DNA from: Pseudomonadota bacterium
Lineage (GTDB): Bacteria; Pseudomonadota; Gammaproteobacteria; Burkholderiales; Burkholderiaceae
Length of the DNA: 21,527 nucleotides
Direction: 5' to 3'
Assembly: GCA_023441105.1 (NCBI GenBank)
Contig: JAEZQX010000562.1
Coordinates: forward strand, 1 to 21,527
This document shows positions 16,507 through 21,527 of this stretch, piece by piece. The position numbers and the translations under genes were made by a program. Each line of letters begins with the position of its first letter. Within the stretch, counting starts at the first letter, position 1. Under the pieces are notes generated by a model, which saw only the letters and a list, made by a program, of their open reading frames with translations, was not told the origin of the DNA and did no database searches.

Positions 16507-16522
16507 CGGCACGGGTCTTGCG
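16507..16522 (+). promoter_or_regulatory. Predicted sigma54 (RpoN) -24/-12 promoter for the epsG-like gene
   Basis: CGGCACGGGTCTTGCG matches the sigma54 consensus TGGCACG-N4-TTGCW at every position except the first and last. The invariant GG (16508) and GC (16520) are spaced exactly 12 bases apart. Transcription would start near 16534, giving a leader of about 200 bases before the ATG at 16734. RpoN control of EPS genes is known in related EPS/exosortase clusters through PrsR-type activators; the activator is not in this window. Confidence 0.6.
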
Positions 16523-16575
16523 CGACTCCCGCCGCCGCTGCTGCCGCGTTTCGCCGATACACCTCTTGTTTCGAC

Positions 16576-16588
16576 TTTACCGGGTAAA
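16576..16588. promoter_or_regulatory. 13-bp inverted repeat in the epsG leader
   Basis: TTTACC and GGTAAA flank a single G. The repeat lies in a local AT-rich patch between the predicted sigma54 start point and the epsG start codon. It may be an operator or chance symmetry. Confidence 0.25.
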
Positions 16589-16733
16589 AATCACTGCCCT
16601 TTGCGCGGTTGCGCGCTCCAATCGTGGACAATCAACGCCAGACCTTTCGTCACCGCACGACCTGTCGCTGACCGTGCCCGCCGCGCCAGCGGCATCCGAC
16701 CAGCGACGACTCATTGCCAAGGCCACCGTACCC

Positions 16734-17681
16734 ATGCTTCCAGAAACCATGAACGATCCGATCGACAACGAATCCCGAAGCGCCTCCAGCATCGTCGCCA
16801 GCGATCGGGGCACCGGCTCGTTGAATCCCAGCCCGCTGGCCACCCGCCAGACGCTGATGATGGGGTCGATCCTGGTCGCCAACGGCAAGCTGCGGCAGGA
16901 CCAGATCGACCTGATCCTGAACGAGCAACGGATCACCGGCCTGCGCTTCGGCGAGACGGCGATCCGGATGCGACTGGTGTCGCACGCCGACGTCGATGAA
17001 GCACTGGCGCTGCAGTTCGGCTACTCGTCGTCGCGCGCCACCGCGCTGGCCCTGCCGGACACGGTCACCAGCGCCGTCAATCCCTATTCGCCCTTCGCCG
17101 AGGCACTGCGCGGCCTGAGAAGCCAGCTGATGACGCGCTGGTTCGACGGCACGCCGGGACGCTCGACGCTCGGCATTACCAGCGTCGACCGGGGCGATGG
17201 CAAGAGCTTCGTCTGCGCCAACCTCGGCGTCGCCTTCTCGCAGATCGGCGAGCGCACGCTCATCATCGACGGCGACCTGCGTCACCCCACGCAGCACCTC
17301 AACTTCGGCCTGCGCAACCGGATGGGCCTTTCCGGCATTCTCAGCGGCCGCGCCGGCTTCGAGGAGATCATGGAGTTCCCGACGCTGCCGAACCTGTCGG
17401 TGCTGCCGTCCGGACCGCAGCCGCCCAACCCGCAGGAACTGCTCGGGCGCGACACCTTCGCCGAGCTGCTGCACGTGCTCGCCGGGCGCTACGACGTGAT
17501 CCTGATCGATTCGCCATCGGCCCAGGAAGCCTCCGACGCGCTGGTGATCTGCCAGCGGGCGCGCGGCGCCCTTATCGTGGGTCGCAAGGACAGGACCAAG
17601 TCGACCGAGATCGCGCAGCTGGCTGCCGTCATGTCGAGCTCCAACATCACGCTGCTCGGCGCATCCCTGAACGAGTACTAG
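16734..17681 (+). CDS. epsG: EpsG-type chain-length-determinant tyrosine-kinase-like ATPase (BY-kinase family)
   Basis: This 315-residue cytoplasmic P-loop protein is the likely partner of the divergent EpsF. The N-terminal region, about residues 40-100 (MMGSILVANGKLRQDQIDLILNEQRITGLRFGETAIRMRLVS), resembles the GSPII_E/MshEN N-domain. The BY-kinase domain follows: NPYSPFAEALRGLRSQL (about 116-132), Walker A SVDRGDGKSF (about 150-159), Walker A' LIIDGDLRHP (177-185) and Walker B VILIDSP (255-261). The C-terminal Tyr cluster of classic BY-kinases is absent; only the penultimate-type NEY end remains. It probably controls EPS polymerisation through ATP-dependent interaction with EpsF. The start is uncertain: ATG 16734, ATG 16749 and GTG 16674 are in frame, and none has a good Shine-Dalgarno sequence. 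The stop codon overlaps the first hairpin of a repeat array. Confidence 0.87.
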   Translation: MLPETMNDPIDNESRSASSIVASDRGTGSLNPSPLATRQTLMMGSILVANGKLRQDQIDLILNEQRITGLRFGETAIRMRLVSHADVDEALALQFGYSSSRATALALPDTVTSAVNPYSPFAEALRGLRSQLMTRWFDGTPGRSTLGITSVDRGDGKSFVCANLGVAFSQIGERTLIIDGDLRHPTQHLNFGLRNRMGLSGILSGRAGFEEIMEFPTLPNLSVLPSGPQPPNPQELLGRDTFAELLHVLAGRYDVILIDSPSAQEASDALVICQRARGALIVGRKDRTKSTEIAQLAAVMSSSNITLLGASLNEY

Positions 17682-17795
17682 CCCGCAAGGGCTTCGGATA
17701 GCCCGCGAGGGCTGGGAAAGCCCGCGCAAGGCGGGCATGCCGGGGGAGAGCCCGCGCAAGGCGGGCTGCCGGGGGAAAGCCCGCGCAAGGCGGGC
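17680..17795. repeat. Array of five short GC-rich hairpins between convergent genes
   Basis: Two hairpins come first: AGCCC-GCAA-GGGCT (17680-17693) and AGCCC-GCGA-GGGCT (17700-17713), both with GNRA-type tetraloops. Three copies of GCCCGCGCAAGGCGGGC follow at 17720-17736, 17750-17766 and 17779-17795, spaced 30 and 29 bases apart by similar GGGGGA-containing linkers. The array fills the gap between convergent epsG and a GT14-like gene. It resembles REP/tandem palindromic elements and could act as a two-way transcription stop or mRNA 3'-end stabiliser. No T-run is present. Confidence 0.75.
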
Positions 17796-17825
17796 TTGCC
17801 GGCGGTGCCGGCCAGACCCTCGGGC

Positions 17826-18815
17826 TCAGGCCGTCTGGGCGCTGGACTCGATCTCCCTGACGGCCGCACCCTGCAGCATCGCCCGCACCGCCGCCCGCAC
17901 CGGACTGGCCGGATCCTCCGGGAACTTGCGGGCGAAGAAGGCGCCCGACCGCCTGACCTCGTCGAGATCCTGGGTGCCGATCCACGAGGGCCGGGCATCG
18001 ACGAAGCGGGCGATGTAGTGGACGGCGGGCGCACAGCGCAGGCCGGAATTCATGAACACGCTCGGGAAGTACATCTCGTCGCCCATGTGCATCCGCGCGA
18101 ACCTCCCGGTCAGCGCCTCGTCCGCGGCCTTGGCCAACAGGTGCTCGCAGCCGCGTCGCGACATGGTGAACCAGGTGCTGCCGGCGTAGCAGGGGAAGTC
18201 GCTGGTGAACGGATGGCTGTAGCCGCGGCCCTGCTGGGCGTGAAGGGTCAGCGTCCGCGCCAGCCTGGCCAGGAGCAGCCCGACGCCCGACCGGTCGTTG
18301 CGGGCCCCCACCGGGAACGACAGGCCATGGCGGCTGGCGACCTCCGGATTGTTGCCAAAATACCACGTCCGGGCCCGTCGCAGGACCCGGTGGTGGAAGC
18401 TGTCGGCCGCGGAATAGGCCCGCCAGCCGTGGCTCATCAGCACGTTCGGATCACTGTCCAGCCGGATGGCATCGATGAAGAAGTCCGCTCCGATCGTGCC
18501 CAGGTGCGCCTCGAATTCGTCGACGCGGCGCACCGGCATGCAGGTGGGGCTCAACAGCTGGAAGTAGTCGAAGTCGTATTTCTCGGCCGCCTCCGCTGCC
18601 AGGCGCAGGATGCCTTGTGAGAAGCCCCAGTCCGCCCAGCCGGTGCGCCGCGGGTTGCTGACGTAGGACACGTTCGGGCGGGCGAGCGCGAAATCCGGCT
18701 GCTGGCTCCAGTCGTGGTGGATCAGGATGGGATGGTCGGTGCCGAGCGCGTCCACCAGGCTGGCCACTGTCGCGGCCGGCTGGACGGCCGACATGATGCC
18801 GAAGACTATCTTCAT
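17826..18815 (-). CDS. GT14-like (core-2/I-branching type) glycosyltransferase, copy 1
   Basis: This 329-residue protein is probably an inverting glycosyltransferase related to the Branch family (PF02485, GT14), often beta-N-acetylglucosaminyl- or xylosyltransferases. Visible landmarks are KIVFGIMSAVQPAATV at the N-terminus, LIHHDWSQQPDF (about 31-42), DYFQLLSPTCMPV (83-95), YAGSTWFTMSRRGCEHLL (210-227) and GDEMYFPSVFMNS (245-257), where E247 is in the position of the catalytic base. No signal peptide or membrane helix is seen, so it is cytoplasmic. ATG at 18815 begins the conserved strand. It is paralogous to 20232-21257 along its whole length and lies next to the EPS cluster, converging with epsG. 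It may add a side branch to the EPS repeat; the substrate is unknown. Confidence 0.8.
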   Translation of the reverse strand: MKIVFGIMSAVQPAATVASLVDALGTDHPILIHHDWSQQPDFALARPNVSYVSNPRRTGWADWGFSQGILRLAAEAAEKYDFDYFQLLSPTCMPVRRVDEFEAHLGTIGADFFIDAIRLDSDPNVLMSHGWRAYSAADSFHHRVLRRARTWYFGNNPEVASRHGLSFPVGARNDRSGVGLLLARLARTLTLHAQQGRGYSHPFTSDFPCYAGSTWFTMSRRGCEHLLAKAADEALTGRFARMHMGDEMYFPSVFMNSGLRCAPAVHYIARFVDARPSWIGTQDLDEVRRSGAFFARKFPEDPASPVRAAVRAMLQGAAVREIESSAQTA

Positions 18816-19069
18816 GTAGTGAGTATGGCGGCTATTCCTGGCGCGATTTCAGCACCGGATGGCGACTTCTGCCGTGATCGAGTACACCCCATGTCCAATT
18901 GTTGCAGGAGGAAGCCAGTCCTGCCCAGCCACCCGCACTGCCGGCAGGTGCCATAGGGAAACCGAGCGCTGCCGGCCGGATGCCGGTCTCCGCTGCGGCT
19001 TCGCCTGCGGCTACACTGTCCTACTCGCCATCCCGCGCGTCTGCCTGCCTTGTCCATCGCGAAAACCTG

Positions 19070-20200
19070 ATGATATTTCCTCCCGCCTGGCTGCCGGTCG
19101 TTGGCCTCCTGATCACCGCCGTCGCGGCGCTCACGATCGTCTGGAAGGGCCTGATCGTGCCGGCGCTGCTGGGCCTGCTGGTCTATGCCTGGAGTTGCCT
19201 GCTGGCCGACCGGCTGGCGCGGGTCAACGGCACCTCCGTGGGCATGCAGGCGCCGCGCTGGCCGGCGGTGGTCAGCGGCACCGTGGTCGCGCTCCTGGTG
19301 ATCACGGTCTTCGTCCTGCTGACGTTCTGGACGATCCGCCTGGGCTCCACCAACGACTTGCGCATCTTCCTGCTGCGCATCGAGGGATCGCTCGACGTGC
19401 TGCGGCAGGCTTTGCCCGAATGGCTGGCGGTGAGCATCCCCGAGGACCTGACGGCGCTCAAGACGCAGCTGTTCGCCTTGCTGCGCAGCAAGGCCGCGGA
19501 GCTTGGCAGCCTCGGCGGCACGGTGATCCACGTCATCGTCGAGGGCTTGTTCGCCATCCTGGTCGGGGCCCTGGCGGCGATGGCGACCTGGCAGCCCAAG
19601 CGGCTGGAGTCCGACAACCTGTTCATCGCCCGCCTGCTGCTGGTCCTCGAGCGGGTGGTGGTGGCGCAGCTGCGCATCGCCGTGTTCAACACCGCCATGA
19701 CGGCGCTGTACCTGTTCGTCATCCTGCCCTTCTTCGGCTTCGTGCTGCCGTTCCGGGGCCTGCTGTGCATGTTCACGCTGATGACCGGGATCCTGCCGGT
19801 GGTGGGCAACCTGCTCGCCAACACCGTGCTGGCGCTGATCTCGTTCGCGGTCTCGCCGTGGCTCGCGATCGCATCGCTCGCCTACCTGATCGCCATCCAC
19901 AAGACCGAGTACTTCATCAATGCCCGCACGGTCGGTTCGCGGGTCTCGGTCGCCTCCTGGGAGATCCTGGCCGCCATGCTCACCGGCGAGGCATTGTTCG
20001 GCGTCGCCGGACTGGTGACCGCGCCGCTGCTCTATCCGTTCTTCAAGCGCGAGATCGGGCGCATCTGGAGCGGCTCGCACACCTCGCTCAACCTCGCGGC
20101 CATGCCGGCGATGCGCGAGGGGCCGGCACGACGGGTGGACCTCGCCGAGCCGGAACCGACCCGGACCAAGGTTCCGGCGGAAACCGTCGACCGCTCGTGA
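19070..20200 (+). CDS. AI-2E/PerM-family (UPF0118-type) membrane protein
   Basis: This 376-residue inner-membrane protein has about eight hydrophobic segments. It follows the AI-2E transporter-like layout (PF01594): two N-terminal helices (about residues 7-48), a helix at 66-87, a soluble central region (LRIEGSLDVLRQALPEW to LRSKAAELGSLG), then a C-terminal membrane half with MTGILPVVGNLLANTVLALISFAVSPWLAIASLAYL and INARTVGSRVSV, then EALFGVAGLVTAPLLYPFFK. A charged cytoplasmic tail of about 45 residues ends the protein. ATG at 19070 is chosen; an upstream in-frame ATG at 18899 would add a Pro/Ala-rich non-membrane stretch without family resemblance. Members export varied small molecules or act as ion antiporters; function here is unknown. 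It lies 31 bases upstream of the second GT14-like gene, so the two may be co-transcribed. Confidence 0.8.
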   Translation: MIFPPAWLPVVGLLITAVAALTIVWKGLIVPALLGLLVYAWSCLLADRLARVNGTSVGMQAPRWPAVVSGTVVALLVITVFVLLTFWTIRLGSTNDLRIFLLRIEGSLDVLRQALPEWLAVSIPEDLTALKTQLFALLRSKAAELGSLGGTVIHVIVEGLFAILVGALAAMATWQPKRLESDNLFIARLLLVLERVVVAQLRIAVFNTAMTALYLFVILPFFGFVLPFRGLLCMFTLMTGILPVVGNLLANTVLALISFAVSPWLAIASLAYLIAIHKTEYFINARTVGSRVSVASWEILAAMLTGEALFGVAGLVTAPLLYPFFKREIGRIWSGSHTSLNLAAMPAMREGPARRVDLAEPEPTRTKVPAETVDRS

Positions 20201-20231
20201 GCGGGCGTCGAGCAACCGGTCGGTGCATCGG

Positions 20232-21257
20232 ATGAGGCCGAAGATCGTCTTCCTGGTGATGTCGGCGGTGCAGCCGGCGCAGACCGTGGCCGAACAGGCG
20301 CGCGTCCTCGCGCCGCATCGCGTGCTGCTGCACCACGACTTCGCGCAGACGCCGGATTTTTCCGTACCCGAGCCGAACGTCGTGCTGGTGCCGGATCCGA
20401 AGCGCACCGGCTGGGGGGTCTGGGGATTCACCGAGGGCGTGTTCCATTCCCTGCGCCACGCGCTCGATCATCTGCAGTTCGACTACCTGCAGGTGCTCAG
20501 CCCGACCTGCCTGCCGATCAAGCCGCTCGCGGCGCTCGAGGAGCACGTCGCCACCAGCCGCACCGACGCCGACTTCTCCTGCGTCGACCTGCTGGAGGAG
20601 CGCGACGGCCTGATGACGGCGTCCTATCGCGCCTTCGCGCCGGAACACAGCCTGCGCCATCGCATGCTCAGGCGCCTGTCGCGCGTCTACTACGGCCACA
20701 GCAGCGCCAGGCACGACGTGGCCGGCGTGCAGTTGCGCGCCGAGCCGCTGCACCACTCGGCCTTCTCCAGGGTGCGGTCGCGGATCGCCCTGCAGGTCAC
20801 CCGCGCCTGGTCCCATCCGGCAATCGGTCGGCATATCTTCGACGACAAGCTCAAGCCCTGCTTCGGCTCCGCCTGGTTCGGCGCCCGTCGCCAGGTCATC
20901 GAATGGATGGTCGAACGCTTCGGGCAGCCCGACATCCAGCGCTACTTCCCGCGGGTGCGGCTGCCGGAGGAGTTGGTGATACCGACGCTGCTGCGCAACT
21001 CGGGCTTCGCCAGCGGTCCCTACAACCACTGCATCGTCACCTTCCGCGACGCCAACCCCAAGTGGCTCGGCGACGAGGATTTCGACATCCTCGCCCGTTC
21101 CCCGGCCTTCTTCGCCCGCAAGTTCCCGGTGGAGGCAGACACGCCGATCCGCCAGCGCGTGCTGCGCGAACTGGTCGGCTTCGAGCCCGGCTACCAGACC
21201 ATCAGCCGCCAGCATCCTTGTTCATCAGCTCTTCCCAGCGAGTCATCGACTGCGTGA
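20232..21257 (+). CDS. GT14-like (core-2/I-branching type) glycosyltransferase, copy 2
   Basis: This 341-residue paralogue of 17826-18815 shares KIVFLVMSAVQPAQTV, LLHHDFAQTPDF (about 32-43), RTGWGVWGFTEGV, DYLQVLSPTCLPI (84-96), FGSAWFGARRQVIEWM (211-226), LPEELVIPTLLRNSG (244-258, with E246/E247 as candidate base) and the PAFFARKFP end motif (291-299). It is probably a cytoplasmic glycosyltransferase acting on a cell-surface glycan. ATG at 20232 aligns with the start of its paralogue; an upstream in-frame GTG at 20223 is less likely. The last 18 or so codons overlap the 3' end of the convergent ABC-F gene by 56 bases. This part (ending SSALPSESSTA) has no counterpart in the paralogue, so the tail may be a read-through extension. 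Confidence 0.8.
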   Translation: MRPKIVFLVMSAVQPAQTVAEQARVLAPHRVLLHHDFAQTPDFSVPEPNVVLVPDPKRTGWGVWGFTEGVFHSLRHALDHLQFDYLQVLSPTCLPIKPLAALEEHVATSRTDADFSCVDLLEERDGLMTASYRAFAPEHSLRHRMLRRLSRVYYGHSSARHDVAGVQLRAEPLHHSAFSRVRSRIALQVTRAWSHPAIGRHIFDDKLKPCFGSAWFGARRQVIEWMVERFGQPDIQRYFPRVRLPEELVIPTLLRNSGFASGPYNHCIVTFRDANPKWLGDEDFDILARSPAFFARKFPVEADTPIRQRVLRELVGFEPGYQTISRQHPCSSALPSESSTA

Positions 21258-21527
21258 GGCTGTCCTCCAGCTCGGCAAGCCGCGCCTGCTGGCCGCGGAT
21301 CTCGTCGGGGGACGCCTTGAAGAACTCCGGGCGCGTCATCTCCTCCTGCAGCCGCTTCTGCTCCTCCTCCAGCGCCTCGATCCGGGCGGGCAGCTCCGCC
21401 AGCTCGCGCGTCTCCTTGTAGCCCAGGCCGCTGCGGGCGCCGCCGCCGGCCTTGCCGGTGGCGGAGCGGCCGGCCGCGGCAGCCTTGCCTGTGGACGGTG
21501 ACGCGGCCTCGCTGGCGCCGCCTGCGG
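21202..21527 (-). CDS. uup: Uup-like ABC-F ATPase, C-terminal region only (partial)
   Basis: A minus-strand frame is open from the right edge to a stop at 21204-21202 and has no start inside the window. The visible C-terminal 108 residues are an Ala/Gly/Lys/Ser-rich linker (ASEAASPSTGKAAAAGRSAT), then GLGYKETRELAELPARIEAL, EEEQKRLQEEM, RPEFFKASPDEIRGQQARLA and LEDSLTQSMTRWEELMNK. This charged coiled coil, with its Y-K-E-x-R-E-L opening, is the C-terminal DNA/RNA-binding domain of Uup-type ABC-F proteins, which act on ribosomes or branched DNA. The two ATPase domains lie outside the window, so Uup versus another ABC-F subgroup is not settled. It overlaps the convergent GT14-like gene by 56 bases. 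Confidence 0.8.
   Translation of the reverse strand, partial: AGGASEAASPSTGKAAAAGRSATGKAGGGARSGLGYKETRELAELPARIEALEEEQKRLQEEMTRPEFFKASPDEIRGQQARLAELEDSLTQSMTRWEELMNKDAGG

Larger units (their letters stand above)
16094..16733. other. 640-bp divergent regulatory region between epsF and epsG
   Basis: No convincing gene is found on either strand; the short open frames here have no family resemblance. The region holds two perfect palindromes on the epsF side (16165-16176 and 16188-16203), a near-consensus sigma54 promoter pointing right (16507-16522), and a 13-bp inverted repeat in the predicted leader (16576-16588). These suggest it is the main control region for the EPS cluster. Confidence 0.6.

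Noticed and set aside
17682..17825. Hairpin array considered as a CRISPR
   Set aside because: Units are only about 17 bases with near-identical 12-13-base linkers, so there are no unique spacers, and no cas genes are near.
18812..20431. Minus-strand open frame of 539 codons across the AI-2E/PerM-like gene
   Set aside because: Its composition is typical of an antisense shadow, and it runs over two intergenic regions. The + strand protein has coherent membrane topology.
1..21527. tRNA, rRNA, insertion sequence or phage genes
   Set aside because: No tRNA-like cloverleaf, rRNA segment, transposase or integrase-like product was recognised anywhere in the window.

Overview
The window is GC-rich, densely packed bacterial chromosome. 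Gene content points to a proteobacterium: a Liv-type branched-chain amino acid permease, EpsF/EpsG-type exopolysaccharide (EPS) proteins, an AI-2E/PerM-family permease and a Uup-like ABC-F protein. EpsF/EpsG proteins occur mainly in beta- and gammaproteobacteria. This placement is inference; there is no rRNA or other strong phylogenetic marker here.

Region 1 (1-4733) is a catabolic/uptake cassette. A TetR-family regulator on the + strand (4008-4733) is divergent from a minus-strand operon of two paralogous metal-dependent amidohydrolases (2571-3857 and 1169-2479), then livH (169-1116) and the start of a probable livM running off the left edge. The intergenic space has overlapping divergent sigma70-type promoters and a perfect 17-bp inverted repeat (3945-3961) that is a likely TetR operator. 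The simplest reading is ligand-induced hydrolysis of an amide or peptide-like substrate, coupled to uptake of it or of amino acids.

Region 2 (4734-7376) holds two + strand tandem paralogues of a family I do not recognise. One is a lipoprotein with a long Pro/Ser/Ala linker; the other has a twin-arginine-like export signal. A strong intrinsic terminator (6286-6313) separates them. A stem-loop sits directly upstream of the likely ribosome binding site of the first.

Region 3 (7386-17681) is an EPS assembly cluster. A minus-strand run starts with an EpsF-type chain-length/co-polymerase protein (14669-16093), then a Wzy-like polymerase with an unusual 154-residue cytoplasmic tail (12724-14649), a Wzx-like flippase (11033-12562) and three GT4-type glycosyltransferases. 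Divergent from it is an EpsG-type tyrosine-kinase-like ATPase (16734-17681). The 640-bp divergent gap carries a near-consensus sigma54 (-24/-12) promoter pointing to the kinase gene and two perfect palindromes on the epsF side. This is a Wzx/Wzy-dependent pathway: glycosyltransferases build a lipid-linked repeat, the flippase moves it, the polymerase joins it, and EpsF/EpsG set length and export. The priming transferase and outer-membrane exporter are not in the window.

Region 4 (17682-21527) begins with an array of five short GC-rich hairpins between convergent genes. It then has two paralogous GT14-like (core-2/I-branching type) glycosyltransferases in opposite orientations flanking an AI-2E/PerM-like membrane protein, and ends with the C-terminal part of a Uup-like ABC-F ATPase on the minus strand. 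The two GT14-like enzymes may decorate the same polysaccharide.
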